64,000 nt of DNA from Gordius sp. MW1 (Eukaryota > Nematomorpha > Gordioida > Gordea > Gordiidae): NCBI GenBank assembly GCA_964036665.1, contig OZ038527.1:2604001-2668000 (forward strand), written 5' to 3'. Below are positions 55,556 to 64,000 of the stretch, in pieces. Numbering within the stretch: position 1 is the first letter of the stretch; each line of letters starts with the position of its first letter. The notes beneath the pieces were generated by a model. It was not told where the DNA came from and made no database searches. It saw only the letters and a list, made by a program, of their open reading frames with translations. Position numbers and translations under genes: made by a program.

Positions 55556-55745
55556 ACTCGGGCCTTCGGCCCTCGTGGGAAGGGGGAGAAGGGAAGGGGA
55601 GTAGGGGAAGGGAAGAGGGGAAGGGGGAACTCTTCTATACTCCGTATAAACGTAGCATATTTGCTATGCAATTTATGGGCGAGAAAGGTGGGAAGGGGCG
55701 AGAATGCCTATAGGGGGTATTAGATGCAAAATAATTAGTTAATTA
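55556..55745 (+). repeat. Repeat family A, forward copy
   Basis: ACTCGGGCCTTCGGCCC through GCCTATAGGGGGTATTAGA. It is 25 bp from the reverse copy, forming a long inverted repeat of about 190-bp arms. Confidence 0.87.
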
Positions 55746-56200
55746 GTTATAGGCCCTTGTAGGGGAGGACATAGGGTAATTATCAATGTTAACCAATTCA
55801 AAAACGAAAAAAAATTTCGATTTATTTGGCCAATGGTCATTTTTTTATTGGTCAGTAGCCAGCGGACGGTCAAAAATTCATATTATCATTGGTATTAACA
55901 TGAACAAATATTAATTTAATTTAAAAAAATTAAAAAAAAAATTTGTCCCCTCCCTGACTTGAACCCCACACCTCCAGTTCACAAGCCTGCGCTATAACCA
56001 CTATACCATGCTCGCTTTAAAATAGTAGAAGTTATTATGTTATTTATATAGATGATGAAATAATAAAGTTGTGTTTTATGTTTAGAAAATCAATATATTT
56101 CGTCGGTCAGTAGCCAGCGGACGGTCAAAAAGTCATATTATCAATGGTATTAACAAAAACAAAATATTAATTTAATGTAAAAAAAAAAATTAAAAAAAAA
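55746..56200 (-). repeat. Family B with tRNA-like SINE head
   Basis: About 55940-56025 is a SINE head like that at 4170-4255: 'gcgctataaccactatacca' on the forward strand is the A-box region, and the B-box is degenerate (TGACTTGAACCCCAC). Both flanks carry the CCAGCGGACGGTCAAAAA body. Confidence 0.65.
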
Positions 56201-56204
56201 GTTT

Positions 56205-56310
56205 TTTTTAGTTTTAAAAAAGGGCTAAATTCTTAAACTACCAGCCCGATTCGCTCGAAACTTTACCCGTAGGTGCCCAGGGCGGCCGGGGGTAAAATAA
56301 CCTTTTCAGA
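56205..56310 (-). repeat. Repeat family C, reverse copy
   Basis: CCCGATTCGCTCGAAACTTT and GGTGCCCAGGGCGGCC mirror 22015-22105 and 24287-24375. Confidence 0.75.
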
Positions 56311-56740
56311 TTCCTAAAATACCTTTTCATTTTAAAAATATCGGACATTTCCCTACCACACGCGGTGTAATATTTATGACACGTAGAAAAATTTTACTAA
56401 TTATATAAACTTACGCGCGCCATCTAATAAAGTACAATTCGTGTTTGAGTTTAATAGTAGATTCAATTTAATTAGAAATAACGGGCTATGCTTATACCTT
56501 TGAAGGAGGTTTCGAATTTTGTGTTAGTTTCTATCGATATATTTTATCGTAAATTAGAATCTAATACCTATATTATTTTTTTAAATATTACTTTTTAGGT
56601 TTTCTATGAAATCACAATCTAATTAAATGAAATATATTAACCCAATAAAAAAATATATATGCATTTATAAGGTTAAAAATATATATTACATAGTTGGCTG
56701 TCTGTTAGACCATCTATAATAAATTTTTAGGTTATATATA
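56311..56740. other. AT-rich gap, nothing recognised
   Basis: No gene or repeat signal that I can support is present. Confidence 0.4.
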
Positions 56741-57862
56741 AAATTTGGCCAATGGTCATTTTTTTTCATTGGTAAGCAGCCAGGACACGGTAAAAGTGGT
56801 TATAAATTCATAAGTCAAAAAAAAACGAAAAAAAAAATTTTCGAATCACATTTTGGCCAATGGTCATTTTTTCCATCGGTCAGGAGCCAGCGGACGGCCA
56901 AAAAGTCATAATAGCAATGGTAGTAACAGGAACAATCATAATAGTCAAAAAAAACGAAAAAATAAACTCGGATTCACATTTTGGCCAATGGTCATTTTTT
57001 TCCATTGGTCAGCAGCCAGCACACGGTAAAAGTGGATATAAATTCACAAGAGTAAAAAAAACGAAAAAAAATTTTCGAATCACATTTTGGCCAATGGTCA
57101 TTTTTTTCCATTGGTCAGCAGCCAGGACACAATAAAAGTGGATATAAATTCATAATAGTCAAAAAAAAACGAAATAAAAGTCTTCGAATCACATTTTGGC
57201 CAATGGTCATTTTATTCCATTGGTCAGCAGCCAGCGGACGGCCAAAAAGTCATAATAGCAATGGTAGGAACAGGAACAATCATAATAGTCAAAAAAAACG
57301 AAAAAAATAATTTCGATTCACATTTTGGCCAATGGTCATTTTTTTCCATCCAGGAGCCAGCGGACGGCCAAAAAGTCATAATAGCAATGGTAGTAACAGG
57401 AACAATCATAATAGTCAAAAAAAAACGAAAAAATAAACTCGGATTCACATTTTGGCCAATGGTCATTTTTTTCATTGGTCAGCAGCCAACGGACGGCCAA
57501 AAAGTCTTATTATCAATGATAGTAACAAGAACAATCATAAAAGTCAAAAAAAACTCCGGGATTTTAACCCAAAAACTAGTTAAATTGCATAGCAATTAAA
57601 AGTAAACAACTTTTATTTATGTTTATTATATAACATTGGTCAGCAGCCAGCGGACGGCCAAAAAGTCATAATAGCAATGGTAGAAACAGGAACAATCATA
57701 ATAGTCAAAAAAAACGAAAAAAATCATTTCGATTCACATTTTGGCCAATGGTCATTTTTTTCATTGGTCAGCAGCCAGCGGACGGCCAAAAATTCTTATT
57801 ATCAATGATAGTAACAAGAACAATCATAAGAGTCAAAAAAAACTCCGGGATTCCAACCCCAA
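56741..57862 (-). repeat. Long family B cluster
   Basis: At least seven tandem units of about 120-130 bp carry TTTTGGCCAATGGTCATTTT, CCATTGGTCAGCAGCCAGCG, GACGGCCAAAAAGTC and AACAATCATAATAGTCAAAA. Neighbouring units are very similar, so local duplication is recent. The open frames in it are repeat-derived. Confidence 0.8.
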
Positions 57863-58107
57863 AACTAGTTAAATTGCATAGCAATTAAAAAGTAAACAAC
57901 TTTTATTTATGTTTATTTATAACTAGTTAAATTGCATAGCATTAAAAGTAAACAACTTTTATCTATATTTATTATATAACCAAAACTAGTTAAATTGCAT
58001 AGCAATTAAAAGTAAACAACTTTTATTTATGTTTATTATATAACTAGTTAAATTGCATAGCAATTAAAAGTAAACAACTTTTATTTATGTTTATTATATA
58101 ATAGATA
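57863..58107 (+). repeat. Tandem array of a 58-bp hairpin-core unit, about four copies
   Basis: ACTAGTTAAATTGCATAGCA then ATTAAAAGTAAACAACTTTT and ATTTATGTTTATTATATA are repeated. A single further copy stands at about 57577-57635, separated by family B. Confidence 0.88.
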
Positions 58108-58117
58108 ATTTAACAAA

Positions 58118-58400
58118 TCTTATATATAACACACCGAGAGAGATAGAGATGAGGGGTGGGGCACCTCTTATGCATTAATTCAAAAAATAACACAGCGAGG
58201 GAGATAGAGATGAGGGGTGGGGCACCTCTTTCTCATCCATTAAGTTAAAAAAAGCGATAACCTAATATACCCAATGCAAATAGATAGGGAGGGTAACGGA
58301 CGACGGACGACGGACGACGGACGACGGACGACGGACGACGGACGACGGACGACGGACGGACACCAAAAAACGATCCCATAAATTGCATAGCAATTAATAT
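58118..58400 (+). repeat. GAGATAGAGATGAGGGG duplicate, ACGGACG heptamer run and hairpin core
   Basis: GAGAGATAGAGATGAGGGGT and its second copy at 58200 are direct repeats. The heptamer ACGGACG is repeated about nine times (58296-58360). ATCCCATAAATTGCATAGCA follows at 58374. The order GGAC-rich run then hairpin core is the same as at 8970-9155 and 53455-53510. Confidence 0.8.
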
Positions 58401-58479
58401 TATACATAATAGCATTAATTTAAAGATGTGTCCCGTGTATTCTGCAATGTAAAATTCATAGCCCTTGCCCCGACACTTT

Positions 58480-58600
58480 AAATCCAACCCGACACGATCC
58501 AAAAGCATATTAAAATTCTAAACCCGAACCAGACCCGAAAGCATTTCAAAATTTTCAACCCAAACCCTACCCGACCCGAAGTTTAAAATTTTCAGTCTAG
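58480..58600. repeat. ACCCGACCCGAA-type repeat
   Basis: AACCCGACACGATCC, AACCCGAACCAGACCCGAAA and CTACCCGACCCGAAGTTT alternate with 'ttcaaaattttcaa', like a weaker copy of the 13.4- and 15.6-kb blocks. Confidence 0.5.
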
Positions 58601-60720
58601 ATGGGAGAATGTGTCAGGGAGAATGACTCCCAAATAGTTACCTACTTTAAAATGCCGATTAAAGTATTGTCTATGAGAACGGTATAGTTTTGACCAAGTA
58701 CCTTGATTGAGAAGATATTAGACTTGCTTGGGCTGACATTCCTGCTTTCTATGTTTCTATGATAAATCCGTCAATTAAGTTCTAAATTTCAAAGATTGAA
58801 TCGGAGACTATGCAGAGATCTTAAGCGAATAGGAAGAAGGAAGAGATATTGTGGTCATTAATTTAGATACCGTCAAATGACAGTGTTTATCTCTTTATTA
58901 TAAAATTCAAGGTAGTACTGAAAAGAGATGGGAATGGGGCCCATGCCTACTCCTAGATTTATTAATTACGGTTGGAAAAATGGTGTAGATGTTTGACGAC
59001 CACTTCTTGTCCTAATAGAGAAAGAAGATAAGCTTATTTGGGGATTCTTAGAAGACACACGGATTTCCATATGTAGAGGTGAGAAATCCAAAGGCTTTAT
59101 GAATGTCAACAAAAGTAAAGACTAAAGATTTGCTTTGGAAGTGATGTCGGATATCTTCTTAAAGTTAGAATATGTTCACTTTGGTTTTGGACTTGCAAAA
59201 ATCGGCTTGATTAGTCCTTAAGTTATATTAATATGGGATTAATTTGTCAATATATGATCTTTGCGAAAAGTTTGTATTATATGTTATTGTGATTCCTCTA
59301 TAATCGTCAATGAGAGAAGAATCCCTTTTTTGTAGATTTTACTAAGAAGACCTGTTGACCATGATTGAGGTGGTCCCTTGGAGCCAGATTTTGGTGAAAA
59401 GTGAGTGTTAGAGTTTACTTGAAAGATTATGGTCAGCCTTGAGAGCTTCAGATGTAATTCTGAATCAGGGGCTATGTAGTTTGAGGGATTTTAGTGCAGT
59501 CTTTATTTAGCCGAAGGACGATGGTTCTTTACTAATACAAGAGTAGGCGAATGTTTGAAGTTGTTAATAAAATTTAAATATATATTAGATAAGGGGAAAG
59601 GGGTTGGAGCGGTTACAATAGAGCGGAATTGCTCTTCCCATTCCTTCATTTGAATTAAGAAATCGTTGGAATTGTGATATTTTGTATCGAATAGTAACTG
59701 TGCTTGTTGGAAAATTTAGTGATTAGTAAGTCTTTTGTATAGTGGGTACTGTTGGAGTGAGCTGCCTGATAAGCGTCATTAGTTTGCTAAAAAGAATTTT
59801 TTTGTCTTTTTGATGTTGGCCTTTATCTTTTTTATAAGCGTCCGGATTCAACATTTTAATTATGTTTCTGAGTTTTATGAAGATATTATAGCGAGATTCG
59901 AGCAGAGTGATTGTTTCTTCGGAGGACTATTTTGGTATTGTTATGCAGTTGATTTCCATGAATGGAAGTGAAGAACTTAGTAGGTTGTTATGGTCATTTT
60001 CCAAGAGCGCTTCTAAATTACCAAGTTTTAAGGAGTATATTTGGAGTCGGGTGACCAGATGAGCGGTGTCTTCTATTATCACTGAACTTTTAGCCTAGTT
60101 TTGGAGCTTTTAAACTAGTGGAAAGCGGTTGGGGTTATGAAGAGATTGGCAGCAATTACGAAGTGATCCGTTTTTAAGGCTGGATAGCGGGAAAGTTTTT
60201 GATTAATTTGTGGTGCCTTAAACTGGCATAAAACATGGTCATTTGGGTGCCACGATGTTTTGTTTTTTTGTTAAGTGATTAGACTGTCTAGGGGGAGGAA
60301 GTTTAGTGTAGGTTGAGGAGACTTTTAATTTGTGTTTCAAAGAGCATCTCTTAAGAATGTCTCCGTAGAATTTAAATCTTTGGAGAAGGGGAGCATAGGG
60401 GTTAATAATTAAAATGATTCGGCCGTTGATATAAAAGTGTAATATTTTAATACCCATATAATTTATAATGTGATTCTTCAAATTTCTTTTGGTAATAATG
60501 CCAACATCTCTTGCCTGTTCCTGTCCTCGCTCGAGGGCATAAAATTGATATTTATTTACAGGAATAATATTGTATTGGGAATATCTGATCCGTTGTACAA
60601 AAGTATGAAAGTTGTGATGGGCGTCAAAGGTTGTGAGTGTCTGTAGAAATCCTAGGTCATTGAGCTATTGGATATTAAGGTATGCGATGGTCAACTTTAT
60701 TATTCCTGTCCACCCGAAAG
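58601..60720 (-). pseudogene. Decayed LINE (endonuclease + reverse transcriptase)
   Basis: Near 60600-60240 the - strand reads QFYALERGQEQARDVGIITK, HFYINGRIILIINPYAP and FKFYGDILK, the pattern of an apurinic-type LINE endonuclease. Further down are FTFVDIHKAFGF (reverse transcriptase motif A region, about 59110), GMGP (about 58940) and YLGVIL (about 58640, motif following the active site). Stops and frameshifts are frequent and no catalytic YADD-type motif is legible. About 2.1 kb is therefore an old insertion on the opposite strand to the serpins. Confidence 0.65.
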
Positions 60721-61848
60721 GTACTCTAAAATATCAGTGAGGGTAATATCAAAGTTGTCATAAAATGACGTAGCGATAAATGAATTAATTTATAATTTTA
60801 TTTTTTATGTCATATAAGTTGCTAATTTGTTTAAAGTTTTGTGTAGAATTTTGACTAGTAGTTCTTTTGTCCACAAGTAATTAATCGTATTTCATCATAA
60901 TATATATTGATTTATGAAAAAGTTAATAATTTAAGGTATTAAACAACAACATTTCATTTAAAGCTAATATTAAGTCTTTAGCCTTGATTGCTATAATAGA
61001 ATTTTGCAATATTGACCAAAAAGACAGAAAACGGACGTATAGGATATACAATTATTTTCAATTACACAACACACATAATGGTATAAATTCTTGCAAAATT
61101 GACAGCTATTTTATTTGCTTCAATCAAAGTTTGTTTAATAGGCGATTTGTAAAATATCTTAATCGTCAGATTCAACTTTAAAAGTCTAAACCTTTTTCCT
61201 TAAGATTGATAAAAAAAAATTAATTAGAATATATATGTGATTCTATTATTTAAAATTAAACAATTTTACATATGGAGTGAGGGCGTGAATGCCTTTTGGA
61301 AACACTATATATTTACACCATAACATGTTAAACTTATATAAATATTATAATTTAATAGAATATCGCTTGGAAAGGTAGCAAATTTTATAGATTAAGTGTC
61401 CAGTATCATAGTATCTTTTGTTAACGTTCATTGTTAATAACTATAAAATATCTTCTGCCATATTTTAATTTAATTTTATTAGTTCCCAAAAAAAAGAATG
61501 ATTAAAAAATACCTAATTATATAAACTAAAGTGTATAAAATTCATTGAATCATGTATTGGGCTAAATTAAAACCTAATTAATATAGATCGTTTAAATATT
61601 GATTAAGAACACTTGTTTAAACAAGTTTCGATATTCCAGGTTGTACCACAAAATTTGGATATTTACCTGGTCAATTTAATATTGAAAGAATGACTAATGA
61701 GATGTTTAAAAACGCAATCAGGCAGATCGATAATATTGACAGTTCATTTACAACTTTACAAATAAATAATAATAAGGTCGGCCAATATTTATTATAGTAT
61801 ATAACTTCACAATTTTATGCCATTGAGATAATTTAATTCAAGATCGAC
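60721..61848 (+). promoter_or_regulatory. Upstream region and promoter of serpin copy 3
   Basis: From about 60900 it is homologous to the upstream cassettes at 14966-15225/19266-19800 and 37800-38641. The TATA box TATATAA is at 61798-61804, 45 bases before the start codon. Being free of large insertions, it is the best picture of the ancestral cassette. No specific factor site is claimed. Confidence 0.7.
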
Positions 61849-63218
61849 ATGTATAATACATTACTCTGCTTCGGTGAGTTTTTAGTTTTTTATTAAATAA
61901 CTATATATATATGCATATATCTTTTTAGCCTTTACACTCATAACTGCGAGTTTGAGTGCAGACGTTAACCCACAAGACATCAGTTTAAGCATCAAAATGG
62001 CGTCTATCATCAATGAATATAACCAAAATTACGTATTTTCACCGTTCAACCTTAAAACTGCCATCAACATTTATGCAGCGGGAACTAGAGATGAAACCTG
62101 CTTCGCTGAACTAGGAAATTTTTTGCAGCAATCTTTCACACATGATTACATTAGAAGGGAGTCTGCCTTTTTGAGCAAATACCAAGATTACAAAAACGAT
62201 GCAACCGAAATTAAAATTTTAAATGAGCTATTTGTCAATAATAAAATGACTATAAATCCGAAATATGCTAACGCCGTACAGAAAATATTTGGGGCCTTGG
62301 TGACCCCGACTAGATATGATTCACCAGATCGAACCATTAAAGCCATTAATGCTAAAGTAGCTCAGGCTACTCATAATAAAATTCAGGATTTATTTTCTGC
62401 CGGAGATATAAAAAGGAACACCCTTATAGCTTCTGTCAACACTCTTTATTTTAAAGGATTGTGGGAACTTCCGTTCGATAAGAAGTAATATTTAACCCTT
62501 TTATATTTTAAATATTTTTGAAGGTTGTTCGATAAGAAGTAATATTTAACCCTTTTATATTTTAAATATTTTTGAAGGTTAACGACACAGCAAATTTTTC
62601 ATACAGAAGACGGTCGCGAAGTTTTAACACCCATGATGAATGCTGATCTAGATGTTGAACAACATACAGATTTTAAAAATTCAGCCAATTTCTTGATTTT
62701 AAACCATAAAGAGACCAATTTTAAAACTGTCCTAATTCTTCCCACTTCCAAATCAACGTTAAAAGCTTTTGAAGCAAAACTTTTTAATGATCCTAATATA
62801 CTGATGAATGCACTCAAAGAAGCTTACTTAGAAAGTCCTAACATCTCCATACCCCTAATAGATCGTAAAACAAACTTGCAAATGAAGACGATACTTACAA
62901 ACTCTAATCTAAGTTGCATCTTCAAGTAAAATTACCGATATCAATAGTAATCTTATGTTTAAAATTTTATTATTCTTTGTCCCCAGCCATGGTTTGAACA
63001 ATATTGTCAACTCACGAGCCCTGTCCCTAAATAAAATGGTTCACAAAGTTAATTTTCAAATGAACGAAGAAGGAAGCGAAGGGGCAGCGGCTACTGGTGG
63101 AGCTCTTGCAGATAGATCTTATAACAATATGTTTTTCAACAAACCCTTTTTACATTTGCTTATAGAAGCTAAGTCTGGAAATGTCCTATTTTGGGGACGA
63201 TATTCTAGCCCAGATTAA
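61849..63218 (+). CDS. Secreted inhibitory serpin, copy 3, with duplicated intron
   Basis: Exons are inferred at 61849-61873, 61929-62484, 62578-62925 and 62987-63218, giving 386 residues. The signal peptide is MYNTLLCF then AFTLITASLS. Family motifs are YVFSPFNLKTAINIYAAGT, NTLYFKGLWELPFDKK and PFLHLLIEAKSGNVLFWGR. The hinge EEGSEGAAATGG is inhibitory-type, with predicted P1 Arg and P1' Ser (ADR-S), versus Lys-Ser in copy 1. Exon 3 has two extra codons relative to copy 1. A 54-bp tandem duplication copies the 39-nt intron (62485-62523 and 62539-62577) and leaves a 15-nt in-frame micro-exon (62524-62538). Whether it is included is unknown; including it adds five residues (391 in total). AATAAA is at 63266. 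Confidence 0.92.
62485..62577 (+). other. Tandemly duplicated 39-nt intron with 15-nt micro-exon
   Basis: 62485-62523 and 62539-62577 are identical GT-AG introns (GTAATATTTAACCC...TTTGAAG). Between them lies GTTGTTCGATAAGAA, a copy of the exon 2 end plus the first bases of exon 3. Confidence 0.85.
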
Positions 63219-63265
63219 ATGCAATTTCTTTTAAACCGACAAGCATTGTGTTAAAACTAAATTAA

Positions 63266-63271
63266 AATAAA
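63266..63271 (+). terminator. Poly(A) signal of serpin copy 3
   Basis: AATAAA lies 48 nt after the stop codon, at the place corresponding to 21164 in copy 1. Confidence 0.65.
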
Positions 63272-64000
63272 CTTATATTAGTCTACCTTGATTTCTTCAT
63301 TAATTGACTAAATTTAAATATTAAAGAAATGTTAATTACTTAAGAGGGAGTAGATTAAGTTTATCATTTATAAGAGTAGGCAAGGAGAAAAATCTCTTCT
63401 GAATTAAAGTTAACAAAATAAGGTCCTCAAAAAACTGAATTGTGGGTATAAAAAGTTTTAAAACAAAAACCACCACTCTTTAAAGCTGCTTGAGAAGCAT
63501 GCTTAATTAAAGAAAGTAAGAATTTCTTCAAACAAGCTACAGATAACTATGATAAATATAATTATATTTTAATCATCTTCAATTTTTAAGCAACAATTTT
63601 TATATTTAAGATTGTCTTATAGCTTTTGTAAATTTCAAACAAATCTGCTTATTAACTAATGCTTTAAATATTATGTTAAAGCATTTTTAGAACTTGAGCT
63701 TAATATAGGTATTTTCGGACACATATTTAAAAATAGAGTTAACATAGGTGGAGCTTTTAAATAAAGCCAAAAATAATATTTTAATATCAATAAATAGGCT
63801 CCTAAACTCTAGATTATTTTTATCTTAATTTCACCATAAATTATCAAATTTTATAATTTTATAAAAATTAACTACGCGTATAAATAGGTGTTATTTTTTC
63901 CTTAAAAGGTCATAATAAAAATTAAATTTTATTTGATTATTCTGATTTCGATTAATTTAATACTTAAAAATTTCTTAAAATGCCAATAAATTAAATAGTA
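63272..64000 (+). repeat. 3' flank of serpin 3, paralogous to 21170-21885
   Basis: Homology continues to the window edge, so the duplicated unit extends at least 0.7 kb past the stop codon. No additional gene is seen in it. Confidence 0.7.

Noticed and set aside
1..64000. CRISPR arrays, operons or other prokaryotic systems
   Set aside because: Spliced genes, poly(A) signals, LTR elements, LINEs, hATs and Helitrons show a eukaryotic genome. The tandem arrays have no spacer-like unique sequences.

Overview
The window is a repeat-saturated, AT-rich stretch of an invertebrate animal genome. The animal origin rests on two kinds of host gene: secreted serpins with very short introns (39 to 61 nt), and a minus-strand series of phase 1-1 EGF-like exons. 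I cannot name the species from sequence alone. There is no intact tRNA or rRNA gene and no CRISPR array.

Layout. 1-4.4 kb: AT-rich sequence, dispersed repeats, and the C-terminus of a non-LTR retrotransposon (CCHC finger plus a PD-(D/E)XK-like domain). 4.4-8.7 kb: a complete young Ty3/gypsy LTR element (222-bp LTRs with one difference, TSD GGCAT) whose pol is broken three times. 8.7-15 kb: short repeat families, an ~900-bp inverted-repeat element and a 4 x 230-bp tandem array. 15-21.9 kb: serpin copy 1, whose upstream region is split by a nested insertion that holds two DNA transposons sharing one 8-bp target site. 22-25.7 kb: SINE-like repeat clusters. 27.7-33 kb: EGF-like exons with a decayed LINE in one intron and a 49-bp minisatellite upstream. 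35-37.8 kb: a decayed BED-finger hAT transposon. 37.8-41.9 kb: serpin copy 2, which is truncated and has a Helitron inserted directly upstream of its TATA box. 42-50.1 kb: a scrambled minus-strand gypsy element broken by repeats and by a 4.0-kb foldback element (44862-48880). 50.1-52.3 kb: a minus-strand Helitron. 53.5 kb: one more EGF exon. 54-58.4 kb: a second poly-G array and further SINE-like and hairpin-ended repeats. 58.6-60.7 kb: a decayed minus-strand LINE. 60.7-64 kb: serpin copy 3, with its intron tandemly duplicated.

The host content is therefore a triplicated serpin cassette on the + strand (two copies apparently intact, one truncated) and one EGF-repeat gene on the - strand whose exons stretch over about 26 kb. 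The two intact serpins keep the inhibitory hinge but differ in the reactive-centre loop (predicted P1 Lys versus Arg), as expected when duplicated protease inhibitors diverge in target.

The most unusual structure is the 4-kb foldback element. It has an 8-bp TSD (AGGGTGGT) and terminal inverted repeats of about 250 bp. Its interior is about 40 copies of a poly-C/poly-G unit followed by about 22 copies in the opposite orientation. Each unit reads like a splice acceptor on one strand and a splice donor on the other. A short hairpin core (AATTGC-ATA-GCAATT) also recurs more than 25 times, in several otherwise unrelated repeat families.
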